A stretch of DNA of 64,000 bases from Flavobacteriaceae bacterium PS02336 (lineage in GTDB: Bacteria > Bacteroidota > Bacteroidia > Flavobacteriales > Flavobacteriaceae), in the NCBI GenBank assembly GCA_029960065.1, contig JASCOF010000004.1, forward strand, positions 310,001 through 374,000, given 5' to 3'. Positions within the stretch are counted from its first letter, which is position 1, and each line of letters begins with the position of its first letter. The notes under the pieces were generated by a model. That model ran no database searches and had not been told where the DNA came from. It saw nothing but the letters and a program-made list of their open reading frames with translations. The translations under genes were made by a program, and so were the position numbers. Of the stretch, positions 42,682 through 50,968 are shown piece by piece.

Positions 42682-43263
42682 ATGAAGAAAATTATTTTAT
42701 ATGCTCTTGCAGTTATGGTATTTGGTATTGCAAATGCTCAAGGAACTGGGAGTAGATTTGGAATTAAAGCGGGTGTTAATTTTCCAAATAGTTCAAGTGA
42801 TTTCAATGAAAATGAAAATTTAATAGGATATCAGGTTGGTATATTTTCGGAAATTAAAACTGTTGAAAATTTTGGTATTCAACCAGAACTTTTTTATTCA
42901 ACTCACGGAGTGAAAAATAAATTTGAAAGGGATGGTGTAACATACAATAATGATATTAAATTTCGTTATTTGAATTTACCTATTTTGGCTAAATATTTTG
43001 TCACTCAGGGATTAAGTGTTCAGGCAGGTCCGCAAATTGCTTTTTTAATGAAAGCTGAAGAAAACGGTATTAATATTACGGATCATGTTAAAACTATCGA
43101 TTTTGGTTTGAATTTTGGTATTGGTTATAATTTTCTGGACGTTTGTTCGGTAGATCTTCGTTATAACTTGGCTTTGTCAAATGCTGTGGATTTTCATGTT
43201 GCAGATGATAATTATAAAATTAAAAACAACGTATTTTCTTTGGCTGTGGGATGTAAATTATAA
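42682..43263 (+). CDS. Outer-membrane beta-barrel protein, tandem array copy 3
   Basis: A 193-residue barrel, signal peptide to IANAQ. It is more diverged than copies 1, 2 and 4 but keeps SRFGIKAGVNF, FGIQPELFYSTHGV, YLNLPILAKYFVTQGLSV and QAGPQIAFLMK. The C-terminus is CKL rather than the usual Phe, which departs from the outer-membrane assembly signal seen in the other copies and may affect BAM recognition. It has its own -7 box and terminator. Confidence 0.88.
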   Translation: MKKIILYALAVMVFGIANAQGTGSRFGIKAGVNFPNSSSDFNENENLIGYQVGIFSEIKTVENFGIQPELFYSTHGVKNKFERDGVTYNNDIKFRYLNLPILAKYFVTQGLSVQAGPQIAFLMKAEENGINITDHVKTIDFGLNFGIGYNFLDVCSVDLRYNLALSNAVDFHVADDNYKIKNNVFSLAVGCKL

Positions 43264-43286
43264 ATAGAATATTTAATAAGTCTAAA

Positions 43287-43316
43287 AACCTTTCTCCTTT
43301 AAGAAAGGTTTTTTTA
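43287..43316 (+). terminator. Intrinsic terminator, array copy 3
   Basis: AACCTTTCT (43287-43295) pairs with AGAAAGGTT (43302-43310), followed by a T-tract. Confidence 0.88.
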
Positions 43317-43371
43317 TGTCAAAAAAACTTCAAGAAATGTTTAATATATTTATTTTTTATAAGTAAATTTT

Positions 43372-43379
43372 TATATTTG
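43372..43379 (+). promoter_or_regulatory. -7 element, array copy 4
   Basis: TATATTTG within AATTTTTATATTTGATT, ending 30 bp before the ATG at 43410. Confidence 0.65.
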
Positions 43380-43409
43380 ATTCAATTAACTTTAACCAAA
43401 AACAAAAAA

Positions 43410-44021
43410 ATGAAAAAAATTATTTTATCTGCAATTGCAGTTATGGCATTTGGATTTGTAAATGCACAAGATATTAAGTACGGTATCAAAGGAGGTTTGA
43501 ATTTGTCTAGTTTGTCGGGAGATACTGATGGATTGGATTTGAAATCAAAATTCGGATTTCATGCTGGTGGTTTTGTCGAAATTAAATTTTCTGAAAAATT
43601 CGCCTTACAGCCTGAGCTTTTGTATTCTACACAAGGTACTAAATTTGATGATATTCAGCTTGGGGGAAATGCGGCAAAAACATGTTTTAACTTCGATTAT
43701 ATTAATGTACCTGTTATGTTTAAGTATTTTGCAGCAGAAAAGTTTTTTGTTGAGGCTGGTCCGCAAATTGGGTTCTTAGTTGCAGCAAAAGCAAGAGTAA
43801 AGGTAGATGAACAAAATATTGATAATAAGCAAGATATTAAGGATAATTTTGAATCAATTGATTTTGGATTGAATTTTGGAGCTGGATATGAATTTACTGA
43901 GAATATATTTGCTAGCGCAAGATATAATTTGGGTTTAGCGAATATTGCTAAAACAGAATCTGGTGACGATACAAAAATTCATAATGGAGTTTTTTCTTTA
44001 TCAGTGGGATATAAATTTTAA
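43410..44021 (+). CDS. Outer-membrane beta-barrel protein, tandem array copy 4
   Basis: A 203-residue barrel with signal peptide (MKKIILSAIAVMAFGFVNAQ, nearly identical to copy 1). Motifs IKYGIKGGLNLSSLSGDTDG, FALQPELLYSTQGTKF, DYINVPVMFKYFAAEKFFV and EAGPQIGFLVAAKA are shared with the others; loops carry extra charged residues (KARVKVDEQNIDNKQDIKDN). The ATG at 43410 gives the conserved signal peptide; the frame extends upstream only into the promoter. It ends in Phe (LSVGYKF) and is followed by a terminator before xer. Confidence 0.9.
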   Translation: MKKIILSAIAVMAFGFVNAQDIKYGIKGGLNLSSLSGDTDGLDLKSKFGFHAGGFVEIKFSEKFALQPELLYSTQGTKFDDIQLGGNAAKTCFNFDYINVPVMFKYFAAEKFFVEAGPQIGFLVAAKARVKVDEQNIDNKQDIKDNFESIDFGLNFGAGYEFTENIFASARYNLGLANIAKTESGDDTKIHNGVFSLSVGYKF

Positions 44022-44042
44022 TTTTTTAGAGATATCAAAACA

Positions 44043-44072
44043 AACCTTCCTGTAAAAAGGAAGGTTTTTTTA
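44043..44072 (+). terminator. Intrinsic terminator, array copy 4
   Basis: AACCTTCCT (44043-44051) pairs with AGGAAGGTT (44058-44066), followed by a T-tract, about 30 bp before the xer ATG. Confidence 0.9.
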
Positions 44073-44099
44073 TGCCAAAAAATCACTTACTTTGTAAAT

Positions 44100-44996
44100 A
44101 TGAATTGGAGCAGATATATTAAAGATTATCAGTCGTATTTGAGGATTGAAAGAGGTTTGTCTAAAAATACGATTGAAAACTATGGCTTTGATATTGAGCG
44201 CTTGTGTCTTTTTTTAGAAACGAATCAAATAGATGTTTCTCCAATAAAAATCTCAGACGAAACCTTACAGCAGTTTATTTATACTGTTGCAAAAGAAGTT
44301 AATCCAAGATCTCAAGCGCGAATTATTTCGGGGCTCAAAAGTTTCTTTAACTATCTTGTTTTTGAAGATTACCGAAATGATAATCCTTTAGAATTAATAG
44401 AAGCTCCTAAAACAGGTCGTAAACTTCCAGATACTTTATCGCTTCAGGAAATTGATAATTTAATTGACGCGATAGATTTAAGTACAAATGAAGGCGAACG
44501 AAATAGAGCAATTCTTGAAACACTTTATGGCTGCGGACTTCGTGTTTCTGAATTAACAACGCTTAAAATCTCAGATTTGTTTTTCGATGAAGGCTTTATT
44601 AAAATTACAGGTAAAGGAAACAAAGAAAGATTTGTTCCAATAGGAACATTAACCCAAAAATATATCGATATTTACAGAAGTGCCATCAGACCTAATTTGA
44701 GTATTAAAAAGGGAGCTGAAGACACCTTATTTCTTAATCGAAGAGGAAATCAATTAACAAGAGCGATGATTTTTACAATAATTAAAGATCTTGCACAAAA
44801 AATAAATCTTAAAAAAAGTATAAGCCCCCATACGCTGAGACATTCTTTTGCGACACATTTACTCGAAAATGGAGCAGATTTAAGATCAATTCAATTAATG
44901 CTCGGCCACGAATCAATTACAACAACAGAAATTTACGTGCATTTAGATCGCAGTTTCTTAAAAGAAGTGATGCATAGTTTTCATCCAAGGAAATAA
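44100..44996 (+). CDS. XerC/XerD-type tyrosine recombinase
   Basis: A 298-residue recombinase that resolves chromosome dimers at dif with a partner. The N-terminal SAM-like domain (YLRIERGLSKNTIENYGFDI) and the catalytic set are complete: Arg in GCGLRVSEL, Lys in GKGNKERFVP, HxxR in SPHTLRHSFATH, then LGHESITTTEIYVH with the final His and nucleophilic Tyr. The length and sequence are those of core Xer proteins rather than of phage integrases. Whether it is the XerC or XerD orthologue is not certain. No dif site was identified in the window. Confidence 0.93.
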   Translation: MNWSRYIKDYQSYLRIERGLSKNTIENYGFDIERLCLFLETNQIDVSPIKISDETLQQFIYTVAKEVNPRSQARIISGLKSFFNYLVFEDYRNDNPLELIEAPKTGRKLPDTLSLQEIDNLIDAIDLSTNEGERNRAILETLYGCGLRVSELTTLKISDLFFDEGFIKITGKGNKERFVPIGTLTQKYIDIYRSAIRPNLSIKKGAEDTLFLNRRGNQLTRAMIFTIIKDLAQKINLKKSISPHTLRHSFATHLLENGADLRSIQLMLGHESITTTEIYVHLDRSFLKEVMHSFHPRK

Positions 44997-45147
44997 TTTT
45001 TTAAATGTTGCGTTTGTTTTGTTGTAAAAATTTATATATTGTGTTAAAATATTGTTGTAATAAAAACAATAATGAAATAAGTTGTGATTTTTCTCTCTTT
45101 TTTAAAGAAAAAAATCTAAATATTTTATTTACAAAAAGAAGTAGCAT

Positions 45148-46668
45148 ATGGTTTTTGATTTATATGGAAATGATGATTGCTTGGAGGTAAATAATTTTTA
45201 TAAAAAATTGTTGGCCGAAATGCCTGACTTACTTTTTCAGTTTATTATAGATGCTGATAATAATTATACATTCCCACTTGTGAGCAAGTCGGCAGACGAA
45301 ATATTTGAACTTTCTGCAGCCGATTTTACTAATGATATAAAGTTTATAATTTACGATCGAATCGTACCACAAGACCGTGATTATTTTTTTCAATCCTTGG
45401 TTAAAGCAAGAAAGGAGATTGTGCCTTGGGAAATTGAGTTTAGAGCAGTTCTTCCTAAAAAAGGAATTCGATGGTTTAAGGTAGCGGCAAAGACAGAATT
45501 GACTTTAGTTGATAAAGTAGTTTTTTACGGACACGTTTCGGATATTACTGATTTAAAAGATAAAGAAGAAAAGATTAGAATATCTGAAGAACGTTTTCAA
45601 TTTGCTTTGGAAGCTTCTACTGCTGGAATTTGGGATTGGGATATGGTGACCAATAGTGTTTTTTATTCTTCACTGTCGCTTAAAATTCTAGAATTAGAAT
45701 CAACTGATATATTTGACGATCCAGAACGCTGGGACAAAATTGTGCATCCAGATGATCTTCCTAAGTATTATTCAGATATTCAGGAACATTTCGATAATAA
45801 GATTCCATACTATGAAAATTATCATCGTGTGATGACATCAAGCGGTAATTATAAATGGATCTTGGATCGCGGCAAAGTGATTAAGCGTGACGAAAACGGA
45901 AAGCCTCTGCGAGTTATTGGTACACATACTGATGTTTCTGCACAAAAAGAAAAGGAACTTGAGCTGATAAAAACAATGAAGCTGTACAGCGATCAAAATA
46001 GCCGGTTACTGAATTTTTCTCATATTGTTTCGCATAATTTGAATACTCAGGCAGGTAATATAAAATCGATTCTAGATTTCATTGATGCCGATGTAAACAA
46101 GCAGACCGTTGAAGAAATGCTAGAACATTTGCGTACCGTTTCCAATGATTTGAACGAGACAATTTCTAATCTTACTCAAATTGTAAAAACGCAGAGTAAT
46201 ATCAATATTGCGGTTGCGCCGCTAATGTTGTGCGAATATATTGAAAAAACGATTTCAACGATTAAAGGCTACGACAAACAGCGTAACGTAACGATTGTAA
46301 ACAATGTTCCGAAATATTTGACGATTAATTTTAATCCCGCTTACATGGAAAGTGTTTTGTTGAACTTTACCACAAACGCTATTAAGTATGCGCATCCAGA
46401 TCGAGATCCTGTAATTGTTTTTGATTTTGCGATAGAGCCTGAAGGTTTTAAGTCACTTAAAATTACAGATAACGGACTCGGAATCGATTTGAAAGTTTAT
46501 GGAGATTTATTATTCGGAATGTATAAAACTTTCCATAAACATGAAGAAGCCCGCGGAATTGGATTGTATATCACAAGAAATCAAATAGAGGCGATGAAAG
46601 GAACAGTTTTGGTGGAAAGTGAAGTAGGAGTAGGAACGAGTTTTAAAATCGTTTTTAATGATATGTGA
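45148..46668 (+). CDS. PAS-domain sensor histidine kinase
   Basis: A soluble sensor of 506 residues with no transmembrane segment. An N-terminal PAS domain (~15-135) is followed by a PAS_3-type domain with PAC motif (~147-270; GIWDWDMVTNSVFYSS, YKWILDRGKVIKRDENGKP). The phospho-acceptor region is FSHIVSHNLNTQAGNI, with the His in SHNL. The ATPase domain shows the N box FTTNAIKYA, the G1 box ITDNGLGID and the G2 box GIGLYITRNQIEAM. No response regulator is adjacent, so it is an orphan. A terminator shared with rny follows. Confidence 0.9.
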   Translation: MVFDLYGNDDCLEVNNFYKKLLAEMPDLLFQFIIDADNNYTFPLVSKSADEIFELSAADFTNDIKFIIYDRIVPQDRDYFFQSLVKARKEIVPWEIEFRAVLPKKGIRWFKVAAKTELTLVDKVVFYGHVSDITDLKDKEEKIRISEERFQFALEASTAGIWDWDMVTNSVFYSSLSLKILELESTDIFDDPERWDKIVHPDDLPKYYSDIQEHFDNKIPYYENYHRVMTSSGNYKWILDRGKVIKRDENGKPLRVIGTHTDVSAQKEKELELIKTMKLYSDQNSRLLNFSHIVSHNLNTQAGNIKSILDFIDADVNKQTVEEMLEHLRTVSNDLNETISNLTQIVKTQSNINIAVAPLMLCEYIEKTISTIKGYDKQRNVTIVNNVPKYLTINFNPAYMESVLLNFTTNAIKYAHPDRDPVIVFDFAIEPEGFKSLKITDNGLGIDLKVYGDLLFGMYKTFHKHEEARGIGLYITRNQIEAMKGTVLVESEVGVGTSFKIVFNDM

Positions 46669-46690
46669 AGTTTAAATTATATATAAAAAA

Positions 46691-46720
46691 GAAGGGCTGT
46701 CAATTGACAGCCCTTCTTTT
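46691..46720. terminator. Bidirectional terminator, perfect palindrome
   Basis: A 26-bp perfect palindrome (46691-46716, arms GAAGGGCTGTC and complement around AATT) has T-tracts on both strands. It separates the convergent kinase and rny genes. Confidence 0.92.
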
Positions 46721-46737
46721 TATGTATATATCCTCGA

Positions 46738-48297
46738 TTATTTAGCAATATTAACAGCTCTAGTTTCTCTAATAACTGTCACTTTTACCTGACCAGGATA
46801 AGTCATTTCTGTTTGGATTTTTTGTGAAATCTCAAAAGATAAGTTTGCAGCATTATCATCTGAAACTTTTTCGCTTTCTACAATTACACGAAGTTCTCTA
46901 CCGGCTTGGATTGCATAAGCATTTTTCACACCGCTGAATCCGTAAGCAACATCTTCAAGATCTTTCAAACGCTGGATGTAAGAATCAAGGACTTGACGTC
47001 TAGCACCTGGTCTTGCTCCAGAAATAGCATCACAAACCTGAATAATTGGAGAAAGTAACGATTTCATTTCGATTTCGTCGTGGTGCGCTCCAATCGCATT
47101 GCATACCTCTTCTTTTTCACCGTATTTCTCAGCCCACTGCATTCCTAAAAGTGCGTGTGGCAAATCACTTTCTGTATCTGGCACTTTACCGATATCGTGT
47201 AATAAACCAGCTCTTTTAGCTAATTTTACATTCAGTCCTAATTCTGCAGCCATAATTCCGCAAAGTTTAGAAACTTCTCTCGAGTGCTGTAATAAGTTTT
47301 GTCCGTAAGAAGAACGGTATTTCATTCTACCTACAACTTTAATTAATTCTGGGTGTAAACCGTGAATTCCTAAGTCGATTACCGTACGTTTTCCAACCTC
47401 GATAATTTCATCGTCGATTTGTTTCGCTGTTTTAGCGACAACTTCTTCAATTCTTGCTGGGTGAATACGTCCGTCTGTTACTAATTTGTGTAAAGACAAA
47501 CGAGCAATTTCTCTACGAACAGGATCAAAACAAGAAAGAATAATTGCCTCTGGTGTATCATCTACAATAATTTCAACTCCAGTTGCAGCTTCAAGCGCTC
47601 TAATGTTACGACCTTCACGACCAATAATTCTACCTTTTACATCATCAGATTCGATGTTAAAAACAGATACGCAATTTTCAACTGCTTCTTCTGTTCCAAC
47701 TCTTTGAATTGTGTTAATGATGATTTTTTTAGCTTCCTGCTGTGCAGTCAATTTTGCCTCTTCAATAGTTTCTTGAATATGAGACATTGCTTTCGTTTTA
47801 GCTTCTGCTTTTAAACCTTCCACTAACTGCTCTTTTGCTTCTTCTGCAGAAAGACCAGAAATTACTTCTAATTGCTGTAATTGGCTTTTGTGAAGTTTGT
47901 CAACTTCAGCTTGTTTTTTGTCTAAAACTTCAATTTTGTTATTGTATTCAGCCGTTTTAGCTTCAAAATCGTCATTAACTTTTTTAGCTTTAGAAAGTTC
48001 ATTTGAAACTTGAGATTCTTTATCGCGAACACGTTTTTCTACTTCAGCAACTTTTTTGTCTCTTGCTAAAATAACTTGTTCGTGTTCCGATTTTAATTCG
48101 ATAAAACGTTCCTTTGCTTGAAGAATTTTATCTTTTTTAATATTTTCAGCTTCTAAATTAGCGTCTTTTAAGATTGAAGCAGCTTCTTTTTTAGCGTTTT
48201 TGATTAGGTTTGAAATATTACTTTTCTCGATAATTTTAGCTATTGCAAAACCAGCCGCAATACCTACAATACCAATAATGATCGTTATGATGTCCAT
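46738..48297 (-). CDS. rny: Ribonuclease Y
   Basis: RNase Y is a membrane-anchored endoribonuclease that starts mRNA decay. An N-terminal transmembrane segment (IITIIIGIVGIAAGFAIAKII), a long coiled coil (~25-190, AKKEAASILKDANLEAENIK), a KH domain (GRIIGREGRNIRALEAATG) and an HD domain (RAGLLHDIGKVPDTESDLPH) occur in the family order. The 519 residues match full-length members. It lies downstream of zapA and the 6S-like RNA on the same strand. Confidence 0.97.
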   Translation of the reverse strand: MDIITIIIGIVGIAAGFAIAKIIEKSNISNLIKNAKKEAASILKDANLEAENIKKDKILQAKERFIELKSEHEQVILARDKKVAEVEKRVRDKESQVSNELSKAKKVNDDFEAKTAEYNNKIEVLDKKQAEVDKLHKSQLQQLEVISGLSAEEAKEQLVEGLKAEAKTKAMSHIQETIEEAKLTAQQEAKKIIINTIQRVGTEEAVENCVSVFNIESDDVKGRIIGREGRNIRALEAATGVEIIVDDTPEAIILSCFDPVRREIARLSLHKLVTDGRIHPARIEEVVAKTAKQIDDEIIEVGKRTVIDLGIHGLHPELIKVVGRMKYRSSYGQNLLQHSREVSKLCGIMAAELGLNVKLAKRAGLLHDIGKVPDTESDLPHALLGMQWAEKYGEKEEVCNAIGAHHDEIEMKSLLSPIIQVCDAISGARPGARRQVLDSYIQRLKDLEDVAYGFSGVKNAYAIQAGRELRVIVESEKVSDDNAANLSFEISQKIQTEMTYPGQVKVTVIRETRAVNIAK

Positions 48298-48324
48298 GTT
48301 TGTTAGGGTTTATATATAAAAAAA

Positions 48325-48479
48325 GCCTACATTAATTGCTTGAATAAACTCGTAAAGACAAGTTTTGAGCTAACTCACTGTTCAAGTTTCCCGGTCAAAG
48401 CTGGGCATACTATAGTAGCGACGATTTGCTCATTCTAAATTGTTAGTGTTGAGTTTACCAATTGTGAACTAATGTAGGC
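48325..48479 (-). ncRNA. 6S-like RNA (6S-Flavo type)
   Basis: The 209-bp gap between zapA and rny contains a structured transcript. A 10-bp closing stem pairs GCCTACATTA (5' side, minus strand, from 48479) with TAATGTAGGC (48325-48334 in plus numbering), enclosing about 135 nt. On the minus strand a run of T follows the 3' arm, as for a terminated RNA. A long rod-like RNA with a closing stem, next to zapA, matches 6S-Flavo RNA as I remember it; 6S RNAs mimic an open promoter and bind RNA polymerase. The closed stem, T-run and position are seen; the family name is from memory. Confidence 0.75.
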
Positions 48480-48506
48480 AGTATCTTAGTTTCTTGTAAA
48501 GAACGT

Positions 48507-48800
48507 TTAATTTTCGAGATATTGATCTAAAAGCAGATTTAATTTTTTAATTCTCTCGATGGTATCTTCTCCATCGATTGCGTTATCAAGTTGTTTCTGT
48601 TCTACTTGCGATGCAAATTGCAATGCGCACATTGCTAATACATCTTGTTTGTCACGAACCGCATAATTTTCTTCGAACTGCTTTATCATAGCATCAATTT
48701 TTTTTGAAGCACTTCTAAGTCCTTCTTCTTGAGATGGTTCAACCGTTAACGGGTAAACTCGGTCTGCAATTGATATTTTAATTTTAAGCTTTCCGTCCAT
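48507..48800 (-). CDS. zapA: Cell division protein ZapA
   Basis: A 97-residue ZapA, which bundles FtsZ filaments at the division septum. The family start KLKIKISIADRVYPLTVEPS and the following helix (EEGLRSASKKIDAMIKQFEE, then KQDVLAMCALQFASQVEQKQ) are clear. It lies 4 bp after the coiled-coil gene and upstream of the 6S-like RNA and rny. Confidence 0.93.
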   Translation of the reverse strand: MDGKLKIKISIADRVYPLTVEPSQEEGLRSASKKIDAMIKQFEENYAVRDKQDVLAMCALQFASQVEQKQLDNAIDGEDTIERIKKLNLLLDQYLEN

Positions 48801-48804
48801 ATTA

Positions 48805-49095
48805 TTAATCTGATAGTTGTGCTATGCAGTAATCGATTTCGCGAATTAATGAATTTATTTTAAGCTTTGTCTCTCTCTTGTTATTGTCGCTGCCAAGCAA
48901 CGAATTGGCTATCTTAAGTGTTTCATTTTGCTTCTTTAAAGCTTCAATTTCTTCAGATTGTTTCTGGATAATTTGCGCAGCTTTGGATAATTCTAATCGT
49001 AATACTTGAGTGTTTTTCTCCAAACCTTTTGATTTTTCAAAAAGCTTTTCGACTTTATATTCAAGAGTATCAATTATTTCTGCAATTACACTCAT
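48805..49095 (-). CDS. Coiled-coil protein, ZapB-like
   Basis: Ninety-six residues that are almost entirely a heptad-repeat coiled coil (YKVEKLFEKSKGLEKNTQVL, QIIQKQSEEIEALKKQNETL). In E. coli ZapB, a small coiled coil, partners ZapA at the Z-ring; here the coiled-coil gene is 4 bp upstream of zapA, which suggests a similar partnership. Homology to ZapB is not established by sequence because coiled coils align non-specifically. A good promoter precedes it (49124-49153). Confidence 0.75.
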   Translation of the reverse strand: MSVIAEIIDTLEYKVEKLFEKSKGLEKNTQVLRLELSKAAQIIQKQSEEIEALKKQNETLKIANSLLGSDNNKRETKLKINSLIREIDYCIAQLSD

Positions 49096-49123
49096 TATAC
49101 ATCCTATTCATTACTTAATCATA

Positions 49124-49153
49124 CAAAGTTAGTATTCCTTTTTATTAATGCAA
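49124..49153 (-). promoter_or_regulatory. Promoter of the zapB-like/zapA operon
   Basis: On the minus strand TTG (49151-49153), 19 bp, then TAACTTTG (49124-49131) fit the -33/-7 consensus, 28 bp before the ATG. Confidence 0.75.
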
Positions 49154-49265
49154 TTTTTTCTCGATTTTTTTGCGTTAAAAATAGGCAAATAGATGAAATT
49201 CAACTTATTGTATTTTTATGGAATTCTCCTCGGTTTTACCCTGTTAATTTTTTATCTTAGCAAAA

Positions 49266-50957
49266 ATGTTGCTTATGAGATTTTCTGTACTTACCCTTTT
49301 AATTTGTAATTTTATATTTGCTCAAACGCAATATCCTAAAGACTATTTCCGCCCACCACTTGATATTCCAATGCAGCTTTCTGGTAATTTCGGAGAGTTA
49401 AGACCAAACCATTTTCATGCAGGTTTTGATTTAAAAACAAATCAAAGAGAAGGTTTGAGTGTTCATGCAATTGCTGACGGTTATGTGTCGAGAATTAAGA
49501 TTTCCACCTTTGGAAACGGAAAATGTATTTATATCACGCATCCTAACGGATATACTTCTGTTTATGGGCATTTACAGACGCCTGTTGGACCAATTCTAGA
49601 TTACGTAAAAGCGACTCATTACAAAGAAAGAGCCTATGAAATTGAAATGTTTCCAAAACCAAATGAACTTCCGGTGACTAAAGGAGAGATTATTGGACTG
49701 TCTGGAAATACAGGTTCTTCAGAAGGACCGCATCTTCATTTTGAAATTCGTGATACCAAAACAGAATTTGTAATTAATCCGATTTTCTTTGGCTTTGACC
49801 AAAATATTAAAGATACTAAGAAACCAACCTTGTCCAGTTTGTATGTTTATCCTTTGGAAAATGCAACAGTAAATCAGTCCAAACAGCCTTTGCTGCTAAG
49901 CATGACGCTTCAAAAAGATGGGAATTATTTGGCTTCTAAAGTAAAAGCTAATGGAAAAATAGGTTTCGGAATCAACGCTATAGATACTGATGATGTTTCG
50001 TATAATAAAAACGGTGTTTTCAATGTTACCAGTTTTTTAAACGGAAATCCAAATTATAATTATCAGTTTAATACTTATTCTTTTGATGAAATGCGTTACA
50101 TCAATGCTTTTATTGATTATCCGCGATACAAAAAGACAAGCCAGCGCGTACAGAAGCTTTTTATGAAAACGCCTTTTGCTTTAAGTATTATTAAAACAGA
50201 TTCACTTCGAGGTATTATAAAAACTGAACCTAATCTGACTTCCACTTATAGAATTGAAATTTCTGACTATTTCGGAAATTTAAGAACCGTTACGGTTCCT
50301 ATTGAATTCGATGCTGTAACTCCAATTGTAGAAGCAGAGCCAATTACTTCTCCGTATTTTGTTAGATATAATAAAGATTCTAATTTCGAAAAAGACAACA
50401 TGTCGGTTTTCTTTCCAGCAGGGACTTTTTACGAAGATTTTAATTTGAATTTTGACGTTAGAAATAAAAAAATATACATTCACGATGATACCGTTCCTGC
50501 TCATTCTAATTTTACCATTACTATAAAAGATGATTCGTATCCTGAAAGTTTAAGAGATAAATTGTATATAGGAAAAGGAACTAGTTTTAATGGGACAATT
50601 AGAAAAGGGGATGTTTTTACAGCAAAAGCAAAAGTATTAGGACAGTATGGTTTAGTTCTAGATACCATTTCGCCAGTTATAAAAATTGCGAAACCTATTC
50701 AGGACAAATGGATTAGCGATCAGAAAAAAATTGACATAACAATCAGTGATGCTTTATCAGGAATAAAATCGTATAATGGTTACATAAACGGAAACTGGGT
50801 TTTGTTTGAATACGAAAATAAAGCTAGAAGAATTACGCATGTTTTTGATGATGCCTTATTGAATGAAGGAGCAAATGATTTAAAAGTTGAAGTTGTTGAT
50901 AATGTAGGAAATACTACTATCTTTGAAACTCATTTTTTTAGAAGTCAACAAAAATAA
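49266..50957 (+). CDS. M23-family metallopeptidase (LytM-like), secreted
   Basis: A signal peptide (to FIFAQ, ~20) makes the enzyme periplasmic. The LytM domain (~35-170) has zinc ligands in NHFHAGFDLKT (HxxxD) and HLHFEIR (HxH), with GNTGSSEGPHLHF as the family core, so it is probably an active peptidoglycan endopeptidase. About 390 residues of beta-rich sequence follow, with Ig-like repeats near the C-terminus (ISDALSGIKSYNGYINGNWV). A second ATG at 49275 would also give a signal peptide. The TonB receptor gene follows 11 bp downstream. Confidence 0.9.
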   Translation: MLLMRFSVLTLLICNFIFAQTQYPKDYFRPPLDIPMQLSGNFGELRPNHFHAGFDLKTNQREGLSVHAIADGYVSRIKISTFGNGKCIYITHPNGYTSVYGHLQTPVGPILDYVKATHYKERAYEIEMFPKPNELPVTKGEIIGLSGNTGSSEGPHLHFEIRDTKTEFVINPIFFGFDQNIKDTKKPTLSSLYVYPLENATVNQSKQPLLLSMTLQKDGNYLASKVKANGKIGFGINAIDTDDVSYNKNGVFNVTSFLNGNPNYNYQFNTYSFDEMRYINAFIDYPRYKKTSQRVQKLFMKTPFALSIIKTDSLRGIIKTEPNLTSTYRIEISDYFGNLRTVTVPIEFDAVTPIVEAEPITSPYFVRYNKDSNFEKDNMSVFFPAGTFYEDFNLNFDVRNKKIYIHDDTVPAHSNFTITIKDDSYPESLRDKLYIGKGTSFNGTIRKGDVFTAKAKVLGQYGLVLDTISPVIKIAKPIQDKWISDQKKIDITISDALSGIKSYNGYINGNWVLFEYENKARRITHVFDDALLNEGANDLKVEVVDNVGNTTIFETHFFRSQQK

Positions 50958-50968
50958 AACCCGAATCT

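Noticed and set aside
44100..44996. Phage or integrative-element integrase
   Set aside because: Length and motifs are those of core XerC/XerD, and no att-like repeats or phage genes surround it.
45005..45190. 61-codon frame between xer and the histidine kinase
   Set aside because: It overlaps the kinase start in another frame, is rich in Cys, Leu and Asn as A/T-rich DNA gives by chance, and has no promoter.
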